A stretch of 64,000 bases of DNA from UKL13-2 sp038206765 (GCA_038206765.1 JBBRAM010000015.1:17397-81396); one strand, 5' to 3'; shown: positions 15,835 to 25,206, counted from the stretch's first letter. Notes: generated by a model from the letters alone, not told the origin. A program made the numbers and translations.

Positions 15835-18426
15835 TTATTGTTGTAATGCCCGCATTGTTTTTAGCCGATAAAGAATCTCCAACGCTTCCTTTGGCGATAG
15901 CTCATCGGGCTTTAAATCATCGATCGCATCTACGAGGGCACTCGTCCCAAACTCTAGCACTGGCGCGGCGTTTGGGGCATTTGCTGAAAACAAATCACCC
16001 TGCGGATGTTGCCCAGCCTGCTTGGTTTCCAAATCGGTTAATTGCTTTTTCGCAACCCTGACAATCGACTTCGGCACACCCGCCAATTGCGCAACTTGCA
16101 GACCATAGCTTTGGTTGGCGGGGCCGGATTCTAGTTTGTGCAAGAAGACGATTTTGTCTTTCATCTCGACCGCATCGAGATGCACATTCGCTAAATTCGG
16201 TAGCTCGGCATTCAACCTTGTGAGCTCAAAATAATGGGTCGCAAATAAACAATAACATCGGTTGGTTTCTGCCAGGTGCCGGGCAATCGCATAGGCGAGC
16301 GAGAGGCCATCAAAGGTTGAGGTACCACGTCCGATTTCATCAATCAACACCAAGCTTTGCGGAGTGGCGTTGTTTAAAATTGCGGCGGCCTCGGTCATCT
16401 CGACCATGAAGGTGGACCGTCCACCGGCAAGATCATCGCTGGAGCCAATCCGCGTCATGATGGCGTCTATTTTGCCAATGGCGAGTGACTTGGCGGGCAC
16501 CAACGAGCCGGTGTGCGCGAGCAACGCAATCTGCGCGACTTGTCGCATGTAGGTCGATTTACCGCCCATGTTGGGGCCGGTAATTAGCAGCAGTTGTCGT
16601 GAGCGGGAAAGATCGCAATCGTTGGCGATAAAACTTTGCACCTGGCTTTCCACAACCAGATGGCGGCCTGCATCAATGTGAATGCGATCTTCATTGATAA
16701 ACTCGGGCGCAACCAAATTAAACTCTCGCGCATTGGCGGCGTTTGCACATAGCACATCCAGCTCAGCCACGGCGCGGGCGAAGAGGTGCAGCGCGCCAAC
16801 ATGCGGCAATAATGAATCTAGCAATTGATCGTATAAAAATTTTTCTTTTTTAAGCGCACGTTCACCAGCCGAGAGTGCTTTATCTTCAAACGCCTTGAGT
16901 TCGGGCGTGATAAAACGCTCGGCGTTTTTGAGAGTCTGGCGGCGGCGGTAATCGTCGGGCAACGTGATATTTTTATCGCTGTTTTTATCAAGTTGGCCTT
17001 GCGTAATCTCGATATAAAAACCATGCACGCGGTTGTATTCGACTTTCAAATTGGCGATGCCAGTGCGGGCACGTTCGCGAGCTTCCAGCTCCAGCAGATA
17101 GCCGCTCGCGTTAGTTTGCAGCCCGCGCAATTCGTCTAGCTCGGCATCGTAGCCATCACGAATCACGCCGCCATCGCGGATGGTGATGGAGGGCTCATCT
17201 TTAATCGCAGATGAAAGTGCATGGTGGACGCGCGCTTCCGGGCAAAAATGGCTCAAACGCCGCTCTAGTGTTGGAGTTTCGATATTTTTTAATGTTTCGT
17301 AGAGCGCAGGTGCGGCCGCCAGCGCATCACGCAAGGCACTCAAATCTCGGGGCCTGGCTGTCTTCAGCGCAACGCGGGTGACGATGCGCTCCACGTCTGC
17401 CCAATCGCCAATAATGGCGCGAATATTGGCCACATGATTCGCGTGTTGATTCCCCAAACTAGCACTCGCATCCAAGCGCTCGGCAATCACGGTTCGATCC
17501 CGCAGCGGATGGTGCAACCAGTGCCGCATCAAGCGTGCGCCCATGCTGGTCACGGTAGTGTTGAGCAGCGAAAAAAGCGTCGGCGCCGCATCACGATTGA
17601 TGGTTTCCGAAATCTCCAAATTGCGCCGTGTGGCGGCGTCCATGCGAATAAATTCATCGTCGCGTTCCACCAATAAACCGGTGATATGCGGCAGCGCGGC
17701 GCGTTGGGTTTGTTGCACATAATGCAGCAGCGCACCGGCGGCGGCGATGGCGATCGGCATGTCTTCACAGCCAAAACCGGCCAAGTCCTTCGTGCCGAAT
17801 TGTTTGGCTAATAATTTTTGCGCCGAGGCGGAATCAAACTGCCAATCGGCGAGACGTTTAAGGGACGTATTAGCAACGGTGGCGGCAAAACTCTCCGCGA
17901 CAATCAGTTCCGCCGGTTGTAACCGCTCTAACTCCGCAGCGAGCGAGCGCACCGAGGTTTCCATCACCCGAAAGCGCCCGCTCGCCAATGACAGCGCAGC
18001 CAACCCCAGCGTATGTTCCTGTACAAACACCGCCACAATCAACACATCCCGCGCATCCGGCATCAGTGCTGAATCAGTCAATGTTCCCGGCGTGATAATG
18101 CGCGTCACGGCGCGCTCCACCGGGCCTTTGCCGGTCACTTCGCCAATCTGCTCAACGATCACGGCGCTCTCGCCTAACTTCACTAATTTGGCAAGGTAAC
18201 CCTCAACAGAATGAAACGGCACACCGGCCATTTTAATCGGCGCACCATTCGAGTTGCCGCGTTGGGTGAGCGTGATGTCGAGCAACTTCGCGGCTTTGAT
18301 GGCGTCCGCAAAGAACAGCTCGTAAAAATCACCCATGCGATAAAAAACGAGCGTGTCGGGATACTCGGCTTTGATGGCGAGGTATTGCGCCATCATGGGC
18401 GTATGGGCGGCTTTCTCGGCACTCAT
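15835..18426 (-). CDS. mutS: DNA mismatch repair protein MutS
   Basis: Recognises mismatches and starts methyl-directed or strand-directed repair with MutL. 863 residues, normal size. Mismatch-contacting FYRMGDFYELFF in domain I, Walker A GPNMGGKST, Walker B LVLIDEIGRGTSTFDG, and FATHYFELT near the C-terminus are all intact. The C-terminal stretch NAAPVLEFGT is coded by a segment similar to intergenic repeats near 28.4 and 29.5 kb. suhB lies 16 bases upstream on the same strand; the two are probably one transcript. Confidence 0.97.
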   Translation of the reverse strand: MSAEKAAHTPMMAQYLAIKAEYPDTLVFYRMGDFYELFFADAIKAAKLLDITLTQRGNSNGAPIKMAGVPFHSVEGYLAKLVKLGESAVIVEQIGEVTGKGPVERAVTRIITPGTLTDSALMPDARDVLIVAVFVQEHTLGLAALSLASGRFRVMETSVRSLAAELERLQPAELIVAESFAATVANTSLKRLADWQFDSASAQKLLAKQFGTKDLAGFGCEDMPIAIAAAGALLHYVQQTQRAALPHITGLLVERDDEFIRMDAATRRNLEISETINRDAAPTLFSLLNTTVTSMGARLMRHWLHHPLRDRTVIAERLDASASLGNQHANHVANIRAIIGDWADVERIVTRVALKTARPRDLSALRDALAAAPALYETLKNIETPTLERRLSHFCPEARVHHALSSAIKDEPSITIRDGGVIRDGYDAELDELRGLQTNASGYLLELEARERARTGIANLKVEYNRVHGFYIEITQGQLDKNSDKNITLPDDYRRRQTLKNAERFITPELKAFEDKALSAGERALKKEKFLYDQLLDSLLPHVGALHLFARAVAELDVLCANAANAREFNLVAPEFINEDRIHIDAGRHLVVESQVQSFIANDCDLSRSRQLLLITGPNMGGKSTYMRQVAQIALLAHTGSLVPAKSLAIGKIDAIMTRIGSSDDLAGGRSTFMVEMTEAAAILNNATPQSLVLIDEIGRGTSTFDGLSLAYAIARHLAETNRCYCLFATHYFELTRLNAELPNLANVHLDAVEMKDKIVFLHKLESGPANQSYGLQVAQLAGVPKSIVRVAKKQLTDLETKQAGQHPQGDLFSANAPNAAPVLEFGTSALVDAIDDLKPDELSPKEALEILYRLKTMRALQQ

Positions 18427-18442
18427 GGAACGACAGCGCTAA

Positions 18443-19231
18443 TTATTTATGCGCCTGCACAATCTGCAACAACTGCGGAAACAGTTTCGGCGTGCCTGCC
18501 ACCACATGACCTGCGTGTAAATAATCGCCATCGCCATTGAAATCAGTGATCAAACCGCCTGCCTCCAAAATGAGCAAACCGCCTGCCGCCACATCCCATG
18601 GACTCAAGCCCTGCTCCCAGAATCCATCAAAGCGACCACAGGCCACGTAAGCTAAATCCAGCGCTGCGGCACCGGGGCGGCGCACGCCGGCCGATTTTTG
18701 GGTAATTTCTTTGAACATCGCCAAATACTTATCGAACTTTTCAAACTCTTTGTACGGAAAACCGGTGCCGATTAAGCCGTCTTTTAGATTCAATACTTTC
18801 GACACACGAATCCGCCGCTCATTTAAAAAGGCTCCGCCACCTCGTGAGGCAGTGAAGAGATCATTGCGCGTGGGATCGAAGATACAGGCATGTGAAACCA
18901 CACCCTTCACGCTTAACGCGATCGAGACGCAAAACTGCGGGAAGCCATGCAGGAAATTGGTGGTGCCATCGAGCGGATCAATAATCCATTGATATTCGGA
19001 TTCGACGGCTGAATCAGACGCGCCCGATTCCTCGGCCAGAATGCTATGCTGGGGATAGCTTTCACGGATCGTGGCGATGATGGTGTTTTCAGCCGCGCGA
19101 TCAACGTCAGAGACAAAATCGTTATGCCCTTTCCGCTCGACCGTCAGTTTATCGAGGTCATCTGTGGCGCGGTTGATAATAGCGCCGGCGCGGCGCGCTG
19201 CCTTAACAGCAACATTGAGCATAGGATGCAT
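18443..19231 (-). CDS. suhB: inositol-1-monophosphatase SuhB
   Basis: Mg-dependent inositol monophosphatase; in E. coli SuhB also joins NusA/RNA polymerase in rRNA antitermination. 262 residues. Metal-binding motifs: EESGA, DPLDGTTNF followed by LHGFPQFCVSIAL, and SPWDVAAGGLLILEAGG. Divergent from trmJ with only 40 bases between, a common betaproteobacterial arrangement. Confidence 0.95.
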   Translation of the reverse strand: MHPMLNVAVKAARRAGAIINRATDDLDKLTVERKGHNDFVSDVDRAAENTIIATIRESYPQHSILAEESGASDSAVESEYQWIIDPLDGTTNFLHGFPQFCVSIALSVKGVVSHACIFDPTRNDLFTASRGGGAFLNERRIRVSKVLNLKDGLIGTGFPYKEFEKFDKYLAMFKEITQKSAGVRRPGAAALDLAYVACGRFDGFWEQGLSPWDVAAGGLLILEAGGLITDFNGDGDYLHAGHVVAGTPKLFPQLLQIVQAHK

Positions 19232-19271
19232 AGCGAGTTTTCATAAAGAACAATAGAACCCGTATTTTACT

Positions 19272-20057
19272 ATGACCACCCCAACCCTGTCTTCTTCATT
19301 TCCAGCCACATTGTTGAGCCGCGTTCGCATCGTCATGATGGAAACCTCGCACCCCGGCAATATCGGCAGCGCGGCGCGCGCAATGATGACGATGGGTTTG
19401 TCGGACTTGGTGCTGGTTAATCCGCGCGAAAAAAACGCGACAGAGCATCCAAATGCAATTGCCCTGGCATCTGGTGCAATGGCGGTGCTGTCTAAAGCCC
19501 GCATCGTACCAACCTTGAGTGAGGCTATTGCCGATGTGCATTTCGCGGTGGGTTTCACAGCGCGGCGGCGCGAGCTTTCACATCCGATTATGTCGCTGCG
19601 TGAAGCGGTTGGCGTGGCTATGGCTGAAGCAGGAGTGGAACGAAAAATTGCGCTCGTTTTCGGCAACGAGGCCATGTGTTTATCCAATGAAGATGTGGCC
19701 CAATGCCAGCTGGCCGCCACCATACCCGCGAATCCAGAGTATTCGTCGCTAAATGTTGCCCAATCGATCCAAGTTGCTGCTTATGAAGTGATGATGCAAT
19801 CGGGTGCTGCGGAATCGGCGTTCAAAGTGCAAGATCACGATGAACGGCCACAAGCCAGCGTCGGTGAAATTGAGCATTTTTTAAAACACTTGGAAATGAC
19901 CGCAATTGATTCTGGCTTTCTCGACCCCACATCCCCTAAACGGTTCATGACGCGAATGCAGCGGCTATTTACGAGGGCAAGGTTAGAACCCGAAGAAGTC
20001 GCGATATTGCGGGGATTGCTGGCATCATTTCAAGAGCCCAAACAACACCCTAAATGA
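19272..20057 (+). CDS. trmJ: tRNA (cytidine/uridine-32-2'-O)-methyltransferase TrmJ
   Basis: SPOUT-class methyltransferase that methylates the ribose of position 32 in several tRNAs. 261 residues: VRIVMMETSHPGNIGSAARA at the N-terminus, ALVFGNEAMCLSNEDV and the trefoil-knot segment YSSLNVAQSIQVAAYEVM. A C-terminal helical extension follows, as usual. Its TGA overlaps the next ATG (ATGA at 20054), so cysE is translationally coupled. Confidence 0.94.
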   Translation: MTTPTLSSSFPATLLSRVRIVMMETSHPGNIGSAARAMMTMGLSDLVLVNPREKNATEHPNAIALASGAMAVLSKARIVPTLSEAIADVHFAVGFTARRRELSHPIMSLREAVGVAMAEAGVERKIALVFGNEAMCLSNEDVAQCQLAATIPANPEYSSLNVAQSIQVAAYEVMMQSGAAESAFKVQDHDERPQASVGEIEHFLKHLEMTAIDSGFLDPTSPKRFMTRMQRLFTRARLEPEEVAILRGLLASFQEPKQHPK

Positions 20058-20770
20058 ACTTAAAATTGACTATGTTTAGCCGCCTAAAAGAAGACATTCA
20101 AAGTATCTACGCCCGTGACCCCGCCGCCCGCAACGCGTGGGACGTGCTCACCTGCTACCCCGGCATGCACGCGATCTGGCTGCATCGCCACTTGGCGCAT
20201 CCGCTCTGGGGCATGGGTTTCAAATGGCTTTCGCGTTTTATCTCGCTTGTTGGCCGGGCTGCGACGGGGGTTGAAATCCACCCCGGTGCAAAGTTGGGTC
20301 GCCGCGTGTTCTTCGATCACGCCATTGGTATTGTCGTCGGTGAAACGGCTGAAATTGGCGATGATTGCACGCTCTATCAAGGCGTGACACTGGGCGGCGT
20401 TTCGTGGGATAAAGGCAAACGCCACCCAACCTTGGGAGCCGGGGTAACCGTCGGCGCCGGTGCGAAAATATTAGGCCCCTTCACCGTTGGCGCAGGCGCC
20501 AAAATCGGCTCCAATTCGGTGGTGGTCAAAGCCGTCCCGCCGGGCGCCACCGTGGTCGGCATTCCGGCGCGGATAGTTGAGGGAATCGAGCAGGGTGCGG
20601 CAGGCCAGGCGTTCTCGGCTTATGCGATCACCACCAACGAAAACGACCCGCTGAATGCCGTGCTAAAGACTTTAGCGGGGCGCACCGATAGTAGCGATGC
20701 GGCTATTGCGGCGCTGATGAAGCGGATTGAGGAGTTGGAAGCAGGATCAGCAAAAGCGCCCAAACACTAG
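20054..20770 (+). CDS. cysE: serine O-acetyltransferase
   Basis: Makes O-acetylserine for cysteine synthesis, which also feeds the iscS system just downstream. 238 residues: N-terminal helical domain (LKEDIQSIYARDPAARNAW, HRLAH-like), then the left-handed beta-helix of hexapeptide repeats with catalytic FFDHAIGIVVGETAEIGDD. Two starts are possible: 20054 in an ATGA overlap with trmJ, and 20072 (MFSRLKED), nearer the family N-terminus. The C-terminal tail after IPARIVEG is longer than in the shortest bacterial forms. Confidence 0.94.
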   Translation: MNLKLTMFSRLKEDIQSIYARDPAARNAWDVLTCYPGMHAIWLHRHLAHPLWGMGFKWLSRFISLVGRAATGVEIHPGAKLGRRVFFDHAIGIVVGETAEIGDDCTLYQGVTLGGVSWDKGKRHPTLGAGVTVGAGAKILGPFTVGAGAKIGSNSVVVKAVPPGATVVGIPARIVEGIEQGAAGQAFSAYAITTNENDPLNAVLKTLAGRTDSSDAAIAALMKRIEELEAGSAKAPKH

Positions 20771-20874
20771 GCTGGGCGGGGTCTAGAGCGATTTTTTGTA
20801 ATGATTTTTGGTGGTGAAACTGGCTTGTACCTTTTGTATTAAGGTAGTTTCTCCACAAAAATTCGCGTCGAAAC

Positions 20875-21663
20875 TTAGGTCGTTAATCGGAAGGTGAATG
20901 GAATGCAGACTTTGTAGTTGCTGCCGCTTGTGGGGATGAACTTTGCGTCCATCATCGGCAACTTGATCGCATTGCTCAGTCTGAGTTTAGTAAGCTCAGT
21001 TGCGTCCGTAGCCTTGATCCAAGAAATATCAACCGCCTTGGCATTACCAGTCGCAGCGTCAACAGTGATCACGGAATAAACATTAGCCTGCGTTCCTGAT
21101 TTGCGAAGCGCTTCTGGATACCTCACCGAAGATATGGTTTCTTTGCGATTCAAAAATTCTGCTTTACGTGCAGCTGTTTTCTCCGGGGGGGCTAGGGTAC
21201 TCGGTGTTCCTGAGACGCTGATAACACCTTCACCGTTGCGATTTTCAAACCAAACTCGTACGTTTGAAACAAATGTGGTTGGTGCGCATTCTGCCGTCAG
21301 CTTTGGATGAAACGTCCACAGATTTATTTGTGCGGCGGTCGCACTCTCGAACGCTTTGTTTTCGGGCATCGATTTGACGATGCGGGAGCTGATGACCCTG
21401 CCGATTTCATTAACTTTTACTTCTACATCAACATAGCCAGCGCTACCGGCTTTTAGCTCAGCCGACGGATACGCTGGTGGAATAACAGTTTGCGGACGCG
21501 ACCAGTCCTTTGGATCATCAGAAAACAGCATTTCTTCCCCAGTTGGCGCAACAAACGTTTGAGCGCCGGACAGTTGAGCCCATCCTAAAACGGATAGGAA
21601 CAAAAGGGAAACGCCTGACGTCAAAATACGAAGCTTGAAGGAAGAAGGGCAATGTTTTTTCAT
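20875..21663 (-). CDS. exported protein with two TonB C-terminal-like domains
   Basis: 262 residues. A cleavable-looking signal peptide (LRILTSGVSLLFLSVLGWA) is followed by two segments resembling the TonB C-terminal domain: VIPPAYPSAELKAGSAGYVDVEVKVNEIGRV with IV-x-S, and ISSVRYPEALRKSGTQANVYSVITVDAATG. There is no proline-rich spacer and the N-terminus lacks the TonB SxxxH motif, so it is not a classical energy transducer; a periplasmic scaffold role is inference. It converges on cysE and is divergent from iscR. Confidence 0.7.
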   Translation of the reverse strand: MKKHCPSSFKLRILTSGVSLLFLSVLGWAQLSGAQTFVAPTGEEMLFSDDPKDWSRPQTVIPPAYPSAELKAGSAGYVDVEVKVNEIGRVISSRIVKSMPENKAFESATAAQINLWTFHPKLTAECAPTTFVSNVRVWFENRNGEGVISVSGTPSTLAPPEKTAARKAEFLNRKETISSVRYPEALRKSGTQANVYSVITVDAATGNAKAVDISWIKATDATELTKLRLSNAIKLPMMDAKFIPTSGSNYKVCIPFTFRLTT

Positions 21664-21794
21664 AATTAGTATCCTGTCAAAAGAATTAGCTGACTAACGG
21701 CGTCGTCTGTTGATCGATCGGAACCGCCGATCAACGCTCCAATAGTGACGCAATACTTGTCTTAAATCAACCATTCGCTGCGCCACTGGAATAC

Positions 21795-21823
21795 TTGATA
21801 AAAATACTCAACTTTGCTATAGT
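21795..21823 (+). promoter_or_regulatory. sigma70-type promoter of the isc operon
   Basis: TTGATA at 21795-21800 and TATAGT at 21818-21823 are separated by exactly 17 bases. The iscR ATG is at 21868. Confidence 0.8.
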
Positions 21824-21843
21824 TGACTCTATTAGTCGGACAT
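21819..21843 (+). promoter_or_regulatory. IscR type-1 binding site
   Basis: ATAGTTGACT-CTATT-AGTCGGACAT fits the type-1 IscR consensus (ATASYYGACT...AGTCRRSTAT) at all but three or four positions. It overlaps the -10 element, so holo-IscR should repress its own operon. Confidence 0.85.
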
Positions 21844-21867
21844 TAAATTTCTCAAGTCAAGCCAACG

Positions 21868-22353
21868 ATGAAACTCACCACCAAAGGCCGCTTTGCCGTT
21901 ACCGCCATGCTGGATTTAGCGCTGCACGCGCAATCCGGCCCGGTCACGCTTTCGGCGATTAGTGAGCGGCAGAAAATTTCGCTATCGTATTTAGAGCAGT
22001 TGTTTGGCAAGCTGCGACGCGGGCAGTGTGTGGCGAGTGTGCGTGGGCCTGGTGGCGGTTACCAGCTGGCGAAGCCTGCCGCAGCACTCAATGTGGCCGA
22101 TATTATTGTCGCGGTAGAGGAGCAGCTCGATTCGCGCCAATGCGAGGGTAAGGATAGCTGCCTCGGTGAGAAGCGTTGTATGACGCATGATTTGTGGGAA
22201 AGTTTGAACGATACCGTGCTGAACTATCTCTCAGGGGTAACGCTCGCCGATTTAGTGCATAAACATCAGGTACAAAACACTCAAACCGTTGCCAGCCCTA
22301 AAAGCTTAAAAGTTGGGACAAAGGACACGGCAACGATGCAACAAAGTACGTAA
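21868..22353 (+). CDS. iscR: Fe-S cluster assembly regulator IscR
   Basis: Rrf2-family winged-helix regulator that binds a [2Fe-2S] cluster and represses the isc operon when loaded. 161 residues. DNA-binding part KLTTKGRFAVTAMLDLALHA; the cluster ligands C92, C98, C104 and H107 match E. coli numbering exactly (CEGKDSCLGEKRCMTH). First gene of an eight-gene operon behind the promoter and operator described above. Confidence 0.97.
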   Translation: MKLTTKGRFAVTAMLDLALHAQSGPVTLSAISERQKISLSYLEQLFGKLRRGQCVASVRGPGGGYQLAKPAAALNVADIIVAVEEQLDSRQCEGKDSCLGEKRCMTHDLWESLNDTVLNYLSGVTLADLVHKHQVQNTQTVASPKSLKVGTKDTATMQQST

Positions 22354-22502
22354 CAAAAGATTCAATGAATAACGCAATAACAGATTTAATAAAGCATTCA
22401 ACACCAGCAACAAGTTCGTCGAAAGTGCGCTCCCAAAACGCCCCGCACAACCGTGCAGGCGTGGAAACTCCGCTTTCTATTTCGTAATTTAAGAAGATCA
22501 TC

Positions 22503-23741
22503 ATGAGCCAAGTTTTATCGATCCCCACCAATCCGTCGCAACCGATTTATCTCGATTATTCCGCCACCACGCCGGTTGATCCGCGCGTGGCCGCCAAAAT
22601 GATTCCGTATTTGACCGAGCTCTACGGCAACCCCGCCTCACGAAGTCACAGCTATGGCTGGACGGCTGAAGATGCCGTTGAAGCCGCGCGTGAAGAAGTC
22701 GCTAAGCTGGTGAATTGCGATGCAAAAGAAATCGTCTGGACATCCGGCGCGACAGAATCGATCAACCTCGCCGTAAAAGGTGCTGCCAACTTCTATAAAA
22801 CGAAGGGCAAGCACATCATCACCTTAAAAACCGAACACAAAGCCACGCTCGACACCTTCCGCGAGCTTGAGCGCCAGGGTTTTGAAGCGACCTACCTAGA
22901 TGTAAAAGATAACGGCTTGGTGGACATGGAAGTCTTCAAAGCCGCCCTGCGCCCCGACACCATTTTGGTTTCTATTTTGTATGTCAATAACGAAATCGGC
23001 GTGATCCAGCCGGCTGAAGAAATCGGCGAAATTTGTCGGGCGCGTGGGATTATTTTTCATCTTGATGCCGCGCAGGCAACGGGCAAAGTTGTCGTTGATT
23101 TGCAAGCACTAAAAGCCGATCTGATGAGCTTTTGTGCGCATAAAACGTATGGCCCCAAAGGTATCGGCGCATTGTTTGTTCGCCGCAAGCCACGGATCCG
23201 TTTAGAAGCACAAATGCACGGCGGTGGCCATGAGCGGGGCTTTCGTTCGGGCACCTTGGCGACGCATCAAATCGTTGGTATGGGTGAAGCGTTTCGGTTA
23301 GCCAGGCTCGAGATGGCAACCGAAAACGAGCGTATCCGGATGTTGCGGGATCGGCTGCTCAATGGCATTCGCGATATGGAAGAGATTTACGTCAATGGCG
23401 ATTTGGAGCACCGTGTGCCGCACAATTTGAACGTGAGTTTCAATTTTGTTGAGGGCGAATCGCTGATTATGGGCATCAAGGAATTAGCGGTGTCGTCCGG
23501 CTCTGCGTGTACATCAGCATCGTTGGAGCCGTCGTATGTGTTGCGCGCACTCGGGCGCAATGATGAACTGGCGCACTCGTCCATTCGTTTCACGATTGGC
23601 CGATTCACGACGGTCGCCGATATTGATTTTGCGATTAAATTATTGAAAGAGCGCATTCAAAAATTGCGCGATATGTCACCGTTATGGGAAATGTTTAAAG
23701 ACGGTGTTGATTTGAATTCCGTGCAGTGGGCTGCGCACTAA
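22503..23741 (+). CDS. iscS: cysteine desulfurase IscS
   Basis: PLP enzyme that takes sulfur from cysteine as a persulfide and hands it to IscU and other acceptors. 412 residues, with a short N-terminal extension before PIYLDYSATTPVDPR. Schiff-base Lys in SFCAHKTYGPKGIG (about 216) and the active-site loop SSGSACTSASLEPSYVLRALG with catalytic Cys (about 338). 149 bases separate it from iscR; those hold no gene. Confidence 0.97.
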   Translation: MSQVLSIPTNPSQPIYLDYSATTPVDPRVAAKMIPYLTELYGNPASRSHSYGWTAEDAVEAAREEVAKLVNCDAKEIVWTSGATESINLAVKGAANFYKTKGKHIITLKTEHKATLDTFRELERQGFEATYLDVKDNGLVDMEVFKAALRPDTILVSILYVNNEIGVIQPAEEIGEICRARGIIFHLDAAQATGKVVVDLQALKADLMSFCAHKTYGPKGIGALFVRRKPRIRLEAQMHGGGHERGFRSGTLATHQIVGMGEAFRLARLEMATENERIRMLRDRLLNGIRDMEEIYVNGDLEHRVPHNLNVSFNFVEGESLIMGIKELAVSSGSACTSASLEPSYVLRALGRNDELAHSSIRFTIGRFTTVADIDFAIKLLKERIQKLRDMSPLWEMFKDGVDLNSVQWAAH

Positions 23742-23805
23742 GCAGGCAGCGCATTAAACGCCCAATAAACTTCACTAACCAATTCGTTTTCCAAGGAGCA
23801 ACATC

Positions 23806-24219
23806 ATGGCTTATTCAACCAAAGTAATCGATCATTATGAAAACCCGCGTAACGTGGGATCGTTCGGCAAAGACGAAGACGGCATCGCGACCGGCATGGT
23901 CGGCGCACCCGCTTGCGGCGACGTGATGAAGCTACAGATCAAAGTGGGTGCAGACGGCATCATCCAAGACGCAAAATTTAAAACCTACGGCTGCGGATCT
24001 GCCATTGCCTCATCTTCACTCGTTACCGAATGGGTAAAGGGCAAGACACTGGCGCAAGCCGGTCAGATCAAGAACACACAAATCGCTGAAGAGTTGGCAC
24101 TTCCGCCGGTAAAAATTCACTGCTCAATTTTGGCCGAAGATGCAATTAAAGCGGCGATTGCGGATTACCAAGCGAAGCATCCAGTCTTGGAAAATGCAGC
24201 AGAAGCCAAAGCAGCATAA
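23806..24219 (+). CDS. iscU: Fe-S scaffold protein IscU
   Basis: Scaffold on which [2Fe-2S] clusters are built. 137 residues with the three ligands C37, C63 and C106, Asp39, and the chaperone-recognition peptide LPPVK at 99-103 that HscA binds. A good ribosome site (CAAGGAG) precedes the ATG. Confidence 0.97.
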   Translation: MAYSTKVIDHYENPRNVGSFGKDEDGIATGMVGAPACGDVMKLQIKVGADGIIQDAKFKTYGCGSAIASSSLVTEWVKGKTLAQAGQIKNTQIAEELALPPVKIHCSILAEDAIKAAIADYQAKHPVLENAAEAKAA

Positions 24220-24242
24220 AGTATTTTTGAAGGAAAATTGAT

Positions 24243-24566
24243 ATGGCCATCACCCTCACAGATCGCGCTGCACAGCACGTCCAAACCTACCTCACCAAAC
24301 GCGGCAAAGGCGTCGGTGTGCGGTTTGGCGTGCGCACGACTGGCTGCTCCGGCATGGCGTACAAACTTGAATTTGTCGACGCTGCCGTGCCTGAAGATCA
24401 GGCATTTGAAAGCCATGGCGTGAAAGTATTCGTCGATCCGAAAAGCTTGGTTTACATTGACGGCACAGAGCTAGATTTTGTGCGCGAAGGTTTGAACGAA
24501 GGTTTTAAATTCAATAATCCCCAAGAAAAGGATAAATGCGGATGTGGTGAAAGCTTTAACGTTTAA
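24243..24566 (+). CDS. iscA: Fe-S carrier protein IscA
   Basis: A-type carrier that passes clusters to target proteins. 107 residues with conserved C35 (TTGCSGMAY), C99 and C101 (CGCGES at the C-terminus). The 23-base gap to iscU and the ribosome site AAGGAAAA indicate cotranscription. Confidence 0.97.
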   Translation: MAITLTDRAAQHVQTYLTKRGKGVGVRFGVRTTGCSGMAYKLEFVDAAVPEDQAFESHGVKVFVDPKSLVYIDGTELDFVREGLNEGFKFNNPQEKDKCGCGESFNV

Positions 24567-24587
24567 CCGCTATAAAATTTTATTTCG

Positions 24588-24614
24588 ATAAGGGGCGCAT
24601 TCCGCGCCCCTTAT
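24588..24614 (+). promoter_or_regulatory. strong hairpin between iscA and hscB
   Basis: Perfect 11-bp stem ATAAGGGGCGC / GCGCCCCTTAT with a 5-base loop, followed by TGTTTATAC rather than a T run. It could be a partial terminator, or a processing or stabilising structure that sets the ratio of iscSUA to hscBA. Confidence 0.75.
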
Positions 24615-24632
24615 TGTTTATACAACCTGTTT

Positions 24633-25166
24633 ATGACCATCGATTTTACTAAAAACCATTTCGAGCTGTTCCATTTGCCGGTTTCATTTCAGCTGGATTC
24701 AGCTGCACTCGATCGCGCCTATCGCGAAGTACAGCGCGAGGTGCATCCCGACAAATTCACACTTGCCACGGACGCCGAAAAACGGCTCGCCGCGCAATGG
24801 GCTACGCGGGCGAACGAAGGTTACCAAACACTTAAAACACCGCTCAACCGTGGCCGTTACTTCTTAAAAATGCACGGTATCGAGACTGAGGAAGAGTCGA
24901 ATACCGCCATGCCGCTGCCGTTTCTCATGCAGCAAATGGAATGGCGCGAAGCGGTGGTGGATGCGCGCGCCTCAAAAGATGAAGCAACGTTAGACGAACT
25001 GGCCGCACAAAAACAGGCGGACGAAAAACAGCTTTTTACACAGCTCGAAAATGAATTGAGCGAACCGTCCACCTTCGCCACCGCCCGCCTCACCGTGAGA
25101 AAATTGCGGTTTATCGAAAAGCTCGGTGAAGAGATTGATGATGCGTATGAAGCCGTCATTAACTAA
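24633..25166 (+). CDS. hscB: Fe-S co-chaperone HscB
   Basis: J-domain co-chaperone that brings IscU to HscA and stimulates its ATPase. 177 residues. J-domain NHFELFHLPVSFQLD...REVHPDKF with HPD at 38-40, then the C-terminal three-helix IscU-binding part (FLMQQMEWREAVVDARA). Confidence 0.95.
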   Translation: MTIDFTKNHFELFHLPVSFQLDSAALDRAYREVQREVHPDKFTLATDAEKRLAAQWATRANEGYQTLKTPLNRGRYFLKMHGIETEEESNTAMPLPFLMQQMEWREAVVDARASKDEATLDELAAQKQADEKQLFTQLENELSEPSTFATARLTVRKLRFIEKLGEEIDDAYEAVIN

Positions 25167-25206
25167 CCCAACTAAACAAGCTAAACGAACAAAGCGGACG
25201 GTTTAT

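Noticed and set aside
20836..20860. TACCTT / AAGGTA hairpin between cysE and the TonB-like gene
   Set aside because: Six weak pairs and no T run; too poor to call a terminator.
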